Of a DNA stretch of 64,000 nt, positions 42,209 to 51,161 are shown piece after piece; the first letter of the stretch is position 1; every line of letters begins with the position of its first letter. The stretch covers positions 1,798,001-1,862,000 of the forward strand of contig NZ_JBLKNW010000001.1 in assembly GCF_051414035.1 (NCBI RefSeq), in the 5' to 3' direction. Both the position numbers and the translations under genes were made by a program. This stretch comes from Halosimplex amylolyticum (GTDB lineage Archaea; Halobacteriota; Halobacteria; Halobacteriales; Haloarculaceae). The notes beneath the pieces were generated by a model, which saw only the letters and a program-made list of their open reading frames with translations, did not search any database and was not told where the DNA came from.

Positions 42209-42640
42209 ATGAGTGTCGACGTGCGCGTCGCCGAGTCCGCGGCGGACCGCGAGAACGCGCTCGCGGTCCGGCGCGAGGTCTTCATCGAGGAACAGGGCGT
42301 CCCCGAGGACGTCGAGATGGACGGCGAGGACGACGACGCTGTCCACTTCGTCGCGACCGACGACGACGAACCGGTCGGGGCGGCCCGACTCCGCGAGGTC
42401 GAACCGGGGGTCGGCAAGGTCGAGCGCGTCGCCGTCGTCGCCGACAGGCGCGGCGAGGGCATCGGCCGCGAACTCATGGCGACGCTCGAATCCACGGCCG
42501 CGGATCAGGGTATCGACCGACTCGTCATGCACGCCCAGACCCACGTCAAGGCGTTCTACCGGAATCTCGACTACGAGACGACCAGCGACGTGTTCGAGGA
42601 GGCCGGCATCGACCACGTCGAGATGGAGAAAGTGCTCTGA
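42209..42640 (+). CDS. GNAT N-acetyltransferase
   Basis: A 143-residue GNAT protein of the ElaA/YjcF-like class. ALAVRREVFIEEQGVPEDVEMDGEDDDAVHFVA is the typical N-terminal motif, and RVAVVADRRGEGIGRELMATLE holds the acetyl-CoA site (Q/RxxGxG/A as RRGEGIG). FYRNLDYETTSDVFEEAGIDHVEM closes the fold. The substrate is unknown. Confidence 0.9.
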   Translation: MSVDVRVAESAADRENALAVRREVFIEEQGVPEDVEMDGEDDDAVHFVATDDDEPVGAARLREVEPGVGKVERVAVVADRRGEGIGRELMATLESTAADQGIDRLVMHAQTHVKAFYRNLDYETTSDVFEEAGIDHVEMEKVL

Positions 42641-42659
42641 TCGAACCGCCGGGATAGCG

Positions 42660-43361
42660 TTACTCCTCGTCGGCGACGCCCGGCGCGGCCGTCGCGCGCG
42701 TCGCGGTCGCCTTGAACGACGCGACGACCGGTTTTCCGGGCTTCAAACCCAGTGCGTCCAGACTCGTCTCCGTCACGCGGACCGCGAGCGGGTCGGACGC
42801 GCCGACGTCGATGCGAACGAGCGCGGTCCCGTCGCCGTCCTCGACGCCGACGACCTCGCCGACGAACCGGTTGCGAGCGCTCGTCTCCGCTCCTTCGGGC
42901 GCGCTCTCGGGATCGTGGAGCGTCACCGCGTCCGAGCGGAAGGAGACCTGCACGCTGTCGGCGTCGGTCAGCGCGAGCGCCCGGACGGTCCCGGCCGCGG
43001 TCTCGACGGTCGCCAGGTCGCCGTCGCGCTCGGTGACGCGGCCGTCGAGCACGAGCCGCTCGGTGGTTGCGGTCCCCTCCAGCGCGGCCTGGAGCCGCTC
43101 GAACTGGGCGAGCAACTCCCGGGCGTCGTCGGTTAGTCGACTCCCGCCGCCCTCGCTCCCACCGCGCTCGCGTTCGACGAGCGGGCCTGCCGCGTCTTCG
43201 AGGTCGCCGATGCGAGCGTGAGCGCGGGAGTACGACCGGCCGAGCGCCGACGCCGCCGCGTTGAGCGACCCGTGCTCGGCGACGGCGCGCAACAGCGCCG
43301 CGTCGCGCCTGTCGAAGGTCTCCTCGCCGACCCGCAAGTGCGCCTCGAACCCCGCGTCCAT
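42660..43361 (-). CDS. ModE-type molybdate-responsive regulator
   Basis: A 233-residue protein. Residues 1-110 hold a LysR/ModE-like winged HTH (RRDAALLRAVAEHGSLNAAASALGRSYSRAHARIGDLE), and the C-terminal half holds a TOBE/Mop-like molybdate-binding domain (SARNRFVGEVVGVEDGDGTALVRIDVGASDPLAVRVTETSLDALGLKPGKPVVASFKATA). ModE senses molybdate or tungstate and represses transport genes. It is divergent from the substrate-binding gene, and two tandem palindromes lie between them. The start was chosen at MDAGFEAHL; the longer frame is low-complexity. Confidence 0.9.
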   Translation of the reverse strand: MDAGFEAHLRVGEETFDRRDAALLRAVAEHGSLNAAASALGRSYSRAHARIGDLEDAAGPLVERERGGSEGGGSRLTDDARELLAQFERLQAALEGTATTERLVLDGRVTERDGDLATVETAAGTVRALALTDADSVQVSFRSDAVTLHDPESAPEGAETSARNRFVGEVVGVEDGDGTALVRIDVGASDPLAVRVTETSLDALGLKPGKPVVASFKATATRATAAPGVADEE

Positions 43362-43390
43362 ACGCGAGCGTCGACCGGCGCGACCAAAAT

Positions 43391-43439
43391 CGTTATGTCT
43401 CGACCGACACAACGTCGATATGTCTATGCCGACACAACG
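43391..43439. promoter_or_regulatory. Two tandem ModE-like operators
   Basis: CGTTATGTC-N6-GACACAACG (43391-43414) is a near-perfect inverted repeat. It is followed at a 25-bp interval by CGATATGTC-N6-GACACAACG (43416-43439). The second reaches into the first codons of the substrate-binding gene. CGTTAT/ATAACG-like half sites are the hallmark of ModE operators in bacteria, and the regulator gene starts 30 bp away. Confidence 0.7.
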
Positions 43440-44445
43440 GTCCGGGAGCCGACGGCCGGACGGACGGCCGGAGAACGACCGGCTCCACGCCGGCGTCGGA
43501 GACTCGGGGATCTCCCGACGTGGATTCCTCCGGGCCGTCGGTGGCGCGGGCGCGGTCGGTGCCACGGGGGCGACGGGCGTCTCGGCCGCTCTCAGCGGAT
43601 GCGTCGGGAGCGTCGGGAGCGTCGCCGGCGCGGGCGACGGGTCCGGTGACCCGGTCTCCGTCCTCGCCGCGGGGAGCCTCCAGCTGGCGTTCTCGGAGGG
43701 GCTCCGCACGTCGGTCGACGAGCCGATACAGGTCGAGGCCCACGGGTCGGTCACGGCCGCGCGACTGGTCGCCGAGGGGCGGCGCGACCCCGACATCGTC
43801 GCCCTGGCCGATACGGCGCTGTTCGACGGACCGCTCGCGACTGACTGGCACGCCACCTTCGCGACCAACGCGCTCGTGGTGGCCTACGACGGCGAGTCCG
43901 CCGCGGGCCGCCGCGTCGGCGCGGCCGACCGCTGGTTCGACCCGGTCCTCGCCGGCGAGGCGTCGCTCGGGCGGACCGATCCGGATCTGGACCCGCTGGG
44001 CTACCGGACGCTGTTCGCGCTCGACCTGGCGGGCGAGTACTACGACCGCCCCGACTTGCGCGAGGCACTCGTCGAACCGCGACAGGTCTACCCCGAGACA
44101 TCCCTGCTCTCCAGGTTCGAGACCGGCGACCTCGACGCGGCGGTCGTCTACCGGAGCATGGCCGTCGACCGCGGCTACGACTACGTCGACCTCCCCGACG
44201 CCGTCGACCTCGGCGACCCCGACCGCGCCGACGAGTACGGGGCTGTGCGATACGACCTGCCGAGCGGCGAGACGGTCCGCGGCGCACCGGTCGAGTACGG
44301 CGCGGTCGCCCGGCGCGACGACGACCGCGTGACGGAGGCGTTCGACGCCCTCGTCGCCGGCGACTACCTCACCGACCACGGCTTCGCCAGCCCCGAGAAC
44401 TACCCCGAGTACAGTGGTGATGTCCCGCGTGGCCTCCGCCCGTGA
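43420..44445 (+). CDS. Molybdate/tungstate ABC transporter substrate-binding lipoprotein (ModA/WtpA-like)
   Basis: A 341-residue exported protein. The Tat motif SRRGFLRAV (about residue 28) and a lipobox LSGC (about 52) are visible. The ligand domain starts VSVLAAGSLQLAFSEGL and has the oxyanion-binding pattern HGSVTAARLVAEGRRDPDIVALADTALFDG. The family (WtpA/ModA) binds molybdate or tungstate. The first ATG at 43420 was used; a second ATG is at 43426. The next gene overlaps its end by about 26 bp. Confidence 0.88.
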   Translation: MSMPTQRSGSRRPDGRPENDRLHAGVGDSGISRRGFLRAVGGAGAVGATGATGVSAALSGCVGSVGSVAGAGDGSGDPVSVLAAGSLQLAFSEGLRTSVDEPIQVEAHGSVTAARLVAEGRRDPDIVALADTALFDGPLATDWHATFATNALVVAYDGESAAGRRVGAADRWFDPVLAGEASLGRTDPDLDPLGYRTLFALDLAGEYYDRPDLREALVEPRQVYPETSLLSRFETGDLDAAVVYRSMAVDRGYDYVDLPDAVDLGDPDRADEYGAVRYDLPSGETVRGAPVEYGAVARRDDDRVTEAFDALVAGDYLTDHGFASPENYPEYSGDVPRGLRP

Positions 44446-45214
44446 CCGCCCCGGCTGGGAGACGGCCGCCCCGCTGGTCGGCGCGGCGCTCCTCGCCCTC
44501 TACGCGCTCCCCATCGCGTGGCTGCTCGTCGCCCGACCGCCGGCGAGCGTCCTCGACTCCCTGAGCGAGCCGTTCGTCGTCGACGCGGCGCGGAACACGC
44601 TCGTCTCGGCGAGCGCGAGCACGGCGCTCGCGCTCGGGTTCGGTCTCCCGCTCGCGTACTGGCTCGCCCGTACCGAGTTCCGCGGGCAGACGCTCGTGAC
44701 CGCCGTCGTCGCCTTCCCGCTGGTCCTGCCGCCGGTCGTCAGCGGGATGGTGCTGTTGAGCGTGTTCGGGTCGAACGGACTCGGCGGCGTCGGCCTCTCG
44801 GTCGACGGGACGCTCGCCGGCGTCGTCCTCGCGCAGACGTTCGTCGCCTCGCCGTTCGTCGTCCTCTCGGCACGGAGCGCGTTCGAGCGCGTCGACCGCC
44901 GCCTCGAAGAGGTCGCCTGGACCGAGGGCGTCTCGCGCTGGCGGACCGTCCGCCGGGTAACGCTCCCGCTCGCCAGACGGGGGGTCCTCGCCGGCGCGAC
45001 GCTGGCGTTCGCCCGCGCGGCCGGCGAGTTCGGCGCGACGCTCATGCTCGCGTACTACCCCCGGACGCTCCCGGTCCAGATCTGGGCGACCTTCCAGGGT
45101 CGCGGCCTCGACGCGGCCGTCCCGGTCGCCGTGGTCCTCGTCGCTGTGGCCTCGGGCGCGCTCGTCGTTCTCAATCTGCTCGGCGGGTCGTCACTGGTCG
45201 GCCTCAGCGAGTAG
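44420..45214 (+). CDS. Molybdate/tungstate ABC transporter permease (ModB/WtpB-like)
   Basis: A 264-residue permease with six hydrophobic helices. It has the EAA-like loop VAWTEGVSRWRTVRRVTLPLARRGVLAGATLAFARAAGEFGAT (about 175-217), typical of ModB/CysT permeases. It overlaps the substrate-binding gene. The ATPase gene that normally follows is absent; the next gene is a convergent glycosyltransferase. GTG codons at 44414 and 44417 are alternative starts. Confidence 0.9.
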   Translation: MSRVASARDRPGWETAAPLVGAALLALYALPIAWLLVARPPASVLDSLSEPFVVDAARNTLVSASASTALALGFGLPLAYWLARTEFRGQTLVTAVVAFPLVLPPVVSGMVLLSVFGSNGLGGVGLSVDGTLAGVVLAQTFVASPFVVLSARSAFERVDRRLEEVAWTEGVSRWRTVRRVTLPLARRGVLAGATLAFARAAGEFGATLMLAYYPRTLPVQIWATFQGRGLDAAVPVAVVLVAVASGALVVLNLLGGSSLVGLSE

Positions 45215-45236
45215 GTGCGAGGTGAGCCGTGCGACG

Positions 45237-46499
45237 CTACTCTCGCCGTGGGAACTCTGTCCCGACGTCTGAAAGCAACGTCAGATGATCGCGAACCAAT
45301 CGAGGAATCAGAAATCGCTCTCGCACCGTCTCGCGGCCACGTTCACCGAACCGGCGTCTCTGTTCGTCGTTCTCGAGCAGCAACGCCAGGCGGTCTGCCA
45401 CTGTGGTCAGATCTCTCGGCTCGACGAGGTATCCGTTCGCCCCGTCCTCGACCTGGAGCGGGATACCCCCGACGTCAGTTCCGACGACGGGCGTCTCTTT
45501 CCAGAGCGCTTCCGAGACGGTGAGCGCGAATCCCTCGCGTAACGACTTCTGGAGGACGACGTCGGCGCCTCGCTGAATAGCGTTGATGCCCGCGTCGGGG
45601 AGGTCCGTCAAGAGGTGGATGTCCGGATCGTCGGCCGTTTCGGCCGCGACCTCTCGATATATCTCGATCCCTTCTGGGTCGTCGTCGGGCATCGCACCCG
45701 CGAGCACGAGTTGGACGCCCGGGATCGACCGCTCGACCGCCCGATACGCCTCGACCACTCCCAACGGGTCCTTCCAGGGGTCGAACCGCGAGACCTGCAC
45801 GAGAAGCGGCCGATTCGGGTCGAACGGATACTCTTCGAGGTCGGAGGCCTCGGTTCCCCCGTCGGAGAGCGCACTGAGCGGGCGGTTCTTCGGGGTCAGT
45901 GGGTCGATAGCCGGGTGAATGACGCCCTTCTCGATGCCCGTTATCTCCCGGCCGTACGCCGTACGACTGAATATCACGCGATCGATCGGGTCGAGATTCG
46001 ACCGGACGAACGCGAGAAACGCCGGGTTCGCCGCTGTCAGATCGATGTGACAGCGCCAGACGAGCGTCGTCTCGGGAGATCGCGTGGCCAGTGTACTGGC
46101 CATCCCAAGCGACTGGGGGTCGTGAAGCACGATACCGTCGTAGCTGCCGTCGAGGGCGGCGACGTTTTTCTCCGTCACACGCCGATACGTGTCGCGCATG
46201 GCGTCCGTGAACTCGATCTCGTCGCCCTGGAGGCCGTTGTGGACGGCTTTCGTGACGTCGAAGAACTCGTCCGGGGCGTCCATGACGAGCCAGTCGGTGT
46301 CGACCCCGACGTCGTTCGAGAGCGGCACGAGTGCACGGAGGATCTCCGCAACCCCACCACCACTCGCCGTCGAGTTGACGTGGGCCACCCGCAGGTCCGA
46401 GAGCGAATCGGCGTGCTCGTGGATCGCCCGGCGTTGCTGGTCGTCGATATACGACTCGTAGTCTTCGAGCGAACGGTCTTCTGTGGACGCTCTCTGCAT
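45237..46499 (-). CDS. GT4 glycosyltransferase, trehalose synthase (TreT)-like
   Basis: A 420-residue retaining glycosyltransferase. The N-terminal VAHVNSTASGGGVAEILRALVPL, the mid region LHDPQSLGMA and VWRCHIDLTAANPAFLAF, and the C-terminal donor site RGADVVLQKSLREGFALTVSEALWKETPVVGTDVGGIPLQ match TreT, which joins NDP-glucose and glucose to trehalose. The E-x7-E motif is present (EGFALTVSE). In a halophile it could serve compatible-solute synthesis. It is alone between the mod genes and DUF5807. Confidence 0.88.
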   Translation of the reverse strand: MQRASTEDRSLEDYESYIDDQQRRAIHEHADSLSDLRVAHVNSTASGGGVAEILRALVPLSNDVGVDTDWLVMDAPDEFFDVTKAVHNGLQGDEIEFTDAMRDTYRRVTEKNVAALDGSYDGIVLHDPQSLGMASTLATRSPETTLVWRCHIDLTAANPAFLAFVRSNLDPIDRVIFSRTAYGREITGIEKGVIHPAIDPLTPKNRPLSALSDGGTEASDLEEYPFDPNRPLLVQVSRFDPWKDPLGVVEAYRAVERSIPGVQLVLAGAMPDDDPEGIEIYREVAAETADDPDIHLLTDLPDAGINAIQRGADVVLQKSLREGFALTVSEALWKETPVVGTDVGGIPLQVEDGANGYLVEPRDLTTVADRLALLLENDEQRRRFGERGRETVRERFLIPRLVRDHLTLLSDVGTEFPRRE

Positions 46500-46702
46500 C
46501 CCTTTACGTGGAGTTCACGGCGGAGTCGTGTCACGATTCCCCCTGCGATATCATGGCATTTATTAGCACACCGCCCTGTTTGAGCGCGTCCCGCCGGGTG
46601 GCGGCGTCACGAACCGACGAGGCAGGTTCTGGTGGGGCCGGCACGCGACACGGCGAAACAGATGACGTGCCCTTTTTCACCGGGGACCGACTCTCTGTGG
46701 GC

Positions 46703-47134
46703 ATGAGCGACCGCGAGGAGTTCCTGGCCGGTGACCGGCCGGAAGACGTGTTCATGTACTTCGCCGACCACGCGGTGTCCGGTATCGACGCGCTGGCCGG
46801 CCACGGCGAACGGGTCGACGACGGCGTCGTCCTCGTCGTCGAGGGCGACAGCGGCCGCAGTGCCTTCCAGCGCGCCACCGACACCGACCCGATGGCGTTC
46901 GCGAAGCAGGCGATGGCCAACGAGGGTACCGTCGACCCCGACTGCACGGGCGGCACGTGCCCCGACACCGACGAGACCGAGGGCCCCCACGTCGCCCGGT
47001 TCGTCTTCGCCTTCGCCGAGGAACAGAACGAGGAGGTCGACGGCATCTACGCCGAGGGCGACGTGATCCACGCCTACGTCCAGTGCGCCTGCGGGACCCC
47101 GTACTCCCAGAAGTGGCTCGCCGGCGAGCGGTAA
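46703..47134 (+). CDS. DUF5807 family protein
   Basis: A 143-residue acidic protein. A conserved N-terminus (MSDREEFLAGDRPEDVFMYFADHAVS) is followed by a segment with CTGGTCPDTDETEGPHVARFVFAFAEEQNEEVDGIYAEGDVIHAYVQCACGTPYSQKWL. The CxxxxC and CxC pairs may bind metal or form disulphides. It fits a haloarchaeal family of unknown function (DUF5807). The next gene starts 16 bp later, which suggests an operon. Confidence 0.8.
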   Translation: MSDREEFLAGDRPEDVFMYFADHAVSGIDALAGHGERVDDGVVLVVEGDSGRSAFQRATDTDPMAFAKQAMANEGTVDPDCTGGTCPDTDETEGPHVARFVFAFAEEQNEEVDGIYAEGDVIHAYVQCACGTPYSQKWLAGER

Positions 47135-47150
47135 CGACGGGCGGCCGACG

Positions 47151-48239
47151 ATGAGCTATCCGAGTTTCGGGCCCGACGACCCGCTGTCGCGCGACACGCT
47201 CGCGGCCATCGTCTCGGCGGTTCGGCCCGACTGGCGACTGCTCGACGCCGAGCCCATGCCCGAGGGGAGCGACATCGTCTACGGCGTCACGGTGGCGACC
47301 GGCAGCGGAGAATCTACCCAGTCCGAACGCGAGGCCGTGCTCAAGTGCTTCCGCACGTCCGACGCGCTCTCCTTCCGGACCCACGAGCGGTTTCTCGTCG
47401 AGGTCGACCTCCTCGAACTCGCCGGGCGCGAGACCGACCTCCCCGTCCCCGAAGTGTACGGCGTCTGCGAATCCCACGACGAACTCCCGGCGCCCGCCTT
47501 CCTGATGGAGCGCCTGCCCGGCGAGTCGGTCTCCGGCGTCCCCGTCGGCGACAATCAGGCAGTCGTGGACCGACTCGTCCGCGAGTCGGGACGATATCTC
47601 GCCAGAATCCACGACCTGCGGACGTTCGAGGAGTTCGGAGACCTCGTAACCGGTTCTGCCGACCCCAACGACGGCCCTGGGCCGGACGAGCCGGTGGTCC
47701 AGGGAGGACGCGACGACTGGGTCGACCGACTCCGGGACATCGTCGCGTTCGCGCTCGACGACCTCGACGGGACGCGATTCGCGGACCTCGAAGGGGATTT
47801 GCGGGTGTACGTCGACGATCGTCTGGATAATCTCACCTTCGACGCCGAACCCGTCCTACTACACGGTGACTACCGCCCCGGAAACCTGCTCGCGGACCCC
47901 GACACCGGCGAGGTGACGGCGATCCTCGACTGGGGTGCCTCGCAGGCGGGCGACCGGCGCTACGAACTCGCGTGGGTCGTCCGCGAGTTTTCGAAACAGG
48001 CGCCGCTCGACTCGCCGGTCCGTGAACGGGTCCGCGAGACGCTCTTCGACGCCTACGAGCGCGAGGGCGGCGTCGCCTTCGACCGCGACGAGGCCTTCGA
48101 GCGCCGACAGCGGTTCTACCAGTCGGTCACCTGGATCTGCGAGTTGCAGTGGTTCGGGTACTGGTGGGCCGGCGCGGACGAGTCGACCAAGGAAGCGCGA
48201 GCCGCGCAACTGCGCGAGAACGTCGAAGCGCTGCTGTGA
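47151..48239 (+). CDS. Phosphotransferase (APH) family protein
   Basis: A 362-residue kinase-like protein. LKCFRTSDALSFRTHERFLVEVDLLELAGRETDLPVPEVYG is the ATP-binding N-lobe. LLHGDYRPGNLLADPDTGEVTAILDWGASQAGDRRYELAWVVREF is the catalytic loop with HGDxxxxN and the metal Asp (LDWG). Such proteins phosphorylate small molecules (sugars, aminoglycosides, homoserine). The substrate is unknown. It probably forms an operon with DUF5807. Confidence 0.9.
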   Translation: MSYPSFGPDDPLSRDTLAAIVSAVRPDWRLLDAEPMPEGSDIVYGVTVATGSGESTQSEREAVLKCFRTSDALSFRTHERFLVEVDLLELAGRETDLPVPEVYGVCESHDELPAPAFLMERLPGESVSGVPVGDNQAVVDRLVRESGRYLARIHDLRTFEEFGDLVTGSADPNDGPGPDEPVVQGGRDDWVDRLRDIVAFALDDLDGTRFADLEGDLRVYVDDRLDNLTFDAEPVLLHGDYRPGNLLADPDTGEVTAILDWGASQAGDRRYELAWVVREFSKQAPLDSPVRERVRETLFDAYEREGGVAFDRDEAFERRQRFYQSVTWICELQWFGYWWAGADESTKEARAAQLRENVEALL

Positions 48240-48267
48240 CCGGCTCGACCGCGCCCGGGTCGCCCCG

Positions 48268-49362
48268 CTATCGCTCGGTGTCGACGCCTTCCTCGGGCTC
48301 TTCCGGCGGGAGCGCGCGGAACGCGTCGAGGATGGCCTGTTTCGCGACGGCGCCGCGGGTCGTCCAGTGGTGGGCGTAGTCGAGCATGTCGTCGTAGATG
48401 TGGGGCTTGCAGCCCGCGGCGCGGGGGTGGCCGCCGCCGCTGACCTGCTCGGCGACCTCGTGGGCGCGCTCGAAGCCCTCGGAGCCCCGGATCGAGGCAC
48501 TGCCGGCGGGTTTGACGATGACCGAGGCGTCGGCGCCCTGCTGGCGGAGCGCCTCTGCGACCTCGTTCTGCGAACAGCGACCGTACGTGACGCCGACTGT
48601 CCACTCGCCGACCTCGCGCAGTTCCGCGCGCTCGACGGCCTTCTCGATGAGGGCCTCTTTCTCGACGCGCTCGTCGGCGAGGTACTCCTCGACCTCCGGC
48701 GGGAAGTCGACGCCGTAGCGGCGGATCACCCGGACGTACTCCTCCGGTTCGGCCCACATCGCGTAGTCGGCCAGGTCGTCGCTGCGCTCGTCTTCTTTGA
48801 TCCACAGGTCGTGGTCGCGCGTGACCCTCGCGAGGTCCTCGAACTTCGCCGGGAAGTCGGCGTCGAGTTCGGCGAGAGCCACGTCGGTCGTGCAGACCTC
48901 CTCGGAGTCGCCGACGGTGAGGTCGACGCCCGCCTCCTCGACGGCCGCGGCGAGGTCGTCGTCCCACTGGTGGTGGTCGAACCAGCGGACGGTCGTCCGC
49001 TCGGCCAGCGCGTCGAGGCCCTCGACGTCGTCGGGGCTGTCGGGACAGAGGTCGCAGATGAAGACCGTCGCGTCGTCGGCGGCGTACTCGACGGCCCACT
49101 CGATGCTCTGGCGGAGTTCGTGCGGGCCCGAGGGGACCATGGCCGCGTCGTCGCCGTGGACCTCGCGGACCAGGGCGACACAGCCCAGTCCGTCCGCGTC
49201 GGTGTCGGCGACGACGACCGTCTCCGCGCCCGACAGCGCGTCGACCGCCTCACTTTCCTTTTTGGTCTCCTGCAGCGAATCCGGGTAGAAGAATCCCTCG
49301 CCCGGCAGCACCGACTTCCGTTCGAGCGGGAGTCGGTCGCCGTCGATGATCCAGTCGTCCAT
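48268..49362 (-). CDS. DHH/DHHA1 phosphoesterase
   Basis: A 364-residue protein. The DHH domain has VVVADTDADGLGCVALV (motif I), ICDLCPDSPDDV (motif II) and VRWFDHHQWDDDL (motif III, DHH). The C-terminal DHHA1 domain has VSGGGHPRAAGCKP. This is the RecJ-like/NrnA-like class that cleaves oligonucleotides or cyclic dinucleotides. The residues for two metals appear complete. It is convergent with the phosphotransferase gene. Confidence 0.9.
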   Translation of the reverse strand: MDDWIIDGDRLPLERKSVLPGEGFFYPDSLQETKKESEAVDALSGAETVVVADTDADGLGCVALVREVHGDDAAMVPSGPHELRQSIEWAVEYAADDATVFICDLCPDSPDDVEGLDALAERTTVRWFDHHQWDDDLAAAVEEAGVDLTVGDSEEVCTTDVALAELDADFPAKFEDLARVTRDHDLWIKEDERSDDLADYAMWAEPEEYVRVIRRYGVDFPPEVEEYLADERVEKEALIEKAVERAELREVGEWTVGVTYGRCSQNEVAEALRQQGADASVIVKPAGSASIRGSEGFERAHEVAEQVSGGGHPRAAGCKPHIYDDMLDYAHHWTTRGAVAKQAILDAFRALPPEEPEEGVDTER

Positions 49363-49465
49363 ACGGGGCGGAGCGCCCGCGAGGCAATGAAGGCCCCGGT
49401 TACGCGAGAATCAGCGAGGGGGACTCCGAAGCGCGACGGGGCGACGGCTGATCGACCGGTCCCGT

Positions 49466-49915
49466 TCAGACGGACTGTGCTTCGGTCTCTGCCGCGTCGA
49501 GCTGGCGGACGGTCAGCACGGGACGGTCGCAGCGGCGGACGACGGCCTCGGCCACGCTTCCGAGCACGAACCCGTGGTCGCCGTGGCGCCCGCGCGTCCC
49601 GAGCGCGACGACGTCGGCGTCGACCTCCGTGACGTACTGGGTGATCTCGGCGCCGGGGCGACCGTTCCGGACGGCGGTGGTGACCGACCGGCCCGAGCGC
49701 TCGCTCACGTCCTCGAGCGCGTCCTCGGCGGCCGATTCGAGCGCGTCGACCAGGTCCTTCCGCAACTCGTCGGGCGAGGCCGCCACGTCTCCCCGGTCGA
49801 CCACGTAGAGCGCGTGGACGTCCGCGTCGAACTTCGTTGCGACGTCCAGCGCGACGTCGACGGCGCGCGACGCGCTCTCGGAGCCGTCCGTCGCGATGAC
49901 CACCGTGTCGAACAT
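49466..49915 (-). CDS. Universal stress protein
   Basis: A 149-residue UspA-fold protein. The first strand is VVIATDGSESASRAVDVALDVA, and the ATP loop GTRGRHGDHGFVLGSVAEAVVRRCDRPVLTV matches G-2x-G-9x-G(S/T). It is divergent from a second Usp gene across a 210-bp gap with a 31-bp tandem repeat. An in-frame ATG 9 bp upstream (MPTMFDT) is an alternative start. Confidence 0.92.
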   Translation of the reverse strand: MFDTVVIATDGSESASRAVDVALDVATKFDADVHALYVVDRGDVAASPDELRKDLVDALESAAEDALEDVSERSGRSVTTAVRNGRPGAEITQYVTEVDADVVALGTRGRHGDHGFVLGSVAEAVVRRCDRPVLTVRQLDAAETEAQSV

Positions 49916-49992
49916 GGTCGGCATATCCCGGCCCAGGCCTATAAACCACGCGAGACGGCACCGTCCCGTCGTCCGCCAGCGCGCCGTTACCT

Positions 49993-50066
49993 GCTTTCCG
50001 GGGCGTGCCGTGGGCGGAGAGCGGCTTTCCGGAGCGGGCCGTGGGCGGAGAGCGGCTTTCCGGGGC
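49993..50066. repeat. 31-bp tandem repeat between divergent Usp genes
   Basis: Units start at 49993 and 50024 (GCTTTCCGGGGCGTGCCGTG and GCTTTCCGGAGCGGGCCGTG, each ending GGCGGAGAGCG), with a third partial copy at 50055. It is G/C-rich and non-coding, and lies in the shared promoter region. Confidence 0.75.
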
Positions 50067-50126
50067 GGCCGACCGGGCAGGCGAACCTCGGTGACTTTTT
50101 GCCCTCGCCTGACAGACCTGTTGACA

Positions 50127-50564
50127 ATGAGTCTCGACATCGAGCAGGTCCTCGTGCCCGTCGACGCCACCGACCAGGCCGAGCGGGCCGTCGACTACGG
50201 GCTCGCGATCGCCGAGCGGTACGACGCCGCTGTCCACGTCCTGCACGTGATCGACGAACCGGTCAAACGCGGGATAGAGACCGGCGACGTCGACGCCGAG
50301 ACGGTCGCGGACGAGCAGGTGACCTTCGCCGACGAGACGAACGAACTCGCCGACGACGTGTCTATCACCCACTCGACGGTCGTCGGGTTCTCCCGCTCGC
50401 GACTCCGCCAGCACCCCGGCAGCGCCATCCTCGACGTGGCCGAGGAGTTGGCCGTCGACTTCATCGTCGTCCCTCGCGAGCACGGGACCGAACCGGACGA
50501 GACGCTCGGCAAATCGGCACAGTACGTCGTCGAATACGCCAGCCAACCGGTCCTCTCCGTCTGA
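50127..50564 (+). CDS. Universal stress protein
   Basis: A 145-residue UspA-fold protein (VLVPVDATDQAERAVDYGLAIAERY; HPGSAILDVAEELAVDFIVVPREHGTEPDETLGKSAQYVVEYASQPVLSV). The usual GxxGxxG nucleotide loop is altered to REHGTEPDETLGKSAQ, so ATP binding is doubtful. It is divergent from the Usp gene at 49466. Confidence 0.9.
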   Translation: MSLDIEQVLVPVDATDQAERAVDYGLAIAERYDAAVHVLHVIDEPVKRGIETGDVDAETVADEQVTFADETNELADDVSITHSTVVGFSRSRLRQHPGSAILDVAEELAVDFIVVPREHGTEPDETLGKSAQYVVEYASQPVLSV

Positions 50565-50633
50565 GAGACCACCGTTCGGAATCGGTCGGCGTCAAAATGG
50601 CGGAACGGTCGGACCGTGCCGGCGACCGCCCGC

Positions 50634-51161
50634 TCAGCCCAGGCGGATCGACATCTCTAGCTCGAAGCTCTCGGCGTTGCTCGTCTCGAAACCGAGTTTC
50701 TCGTAGAGCGCGATGGCCGGCTCGTTCCAGCGCTCGACGGTGAGCCACACCTGCTCGACGCCCTCGGCCTGGCCGTGACCCAGCAGCGACTCCAGGAGCT
50801 TCGTCCCGATGCCCGCGCTCTGGTAGTCGCCGAGGACGAACACGGCGAGTTCGAACGAGTCCTCGCGGTCGGGAACGAGGATAGCGTGGCCGATCGGCGC
50901 GCCGTCGTGGACGGCGACGACGTTCAGCGACTCCTCGGAGAGCAGCGTGTCCAGCCAGTCACGGATGGCCTCCTCCTTGACGGGCGGGATCCCCTGTGCG
51001 CGGTCGGCGGGATCGAACGCGTCGTACATCTCAACGAGCGCCTCGAAGTCGTCGATCCCGCTGCCCTCGATCCGGATCTCCCGTCCGTCGCCGTCCGTGA
51101 ACGAGAGCGGCGGCTCCGGGAACGAGTCGACCGGCTCGTCGGGGTACGTGCGTCCGGTCAT
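50634..51161 (-). CDS. GNAT N-acetyltransferase
   Basis: A 175-residue GNAT protein. FELAVFVLGDYQSAGIGTKLLESLLGHG holds the acetyl-CoA motif (QSAGIGT), and VWLTVERWNEPAIALYEKLGFETS is the typical C-terminal strand-helix. Its ATG overlaps the stop of the Usp gene upstream, so the two form an operon. Acetylation of a protein or metabolite under stress is possible. Confidence 0.9.
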   Translation of the reverse strand: MTGRTYPDEPVDSFPEPPLSFTDGDGREIRIEGSGIDDFEALVEMYDAFDPADRAQGIPPVKEEAIRDWLDTLLSEESLNVVAVHDGAPIGHAILVPDREDSFELAVFVLGDYQSAGIGTKLLESLLGHGQAEGVEQVWLTVERWNEPAIALYEKLGFETSNAESFELEMSIRLG

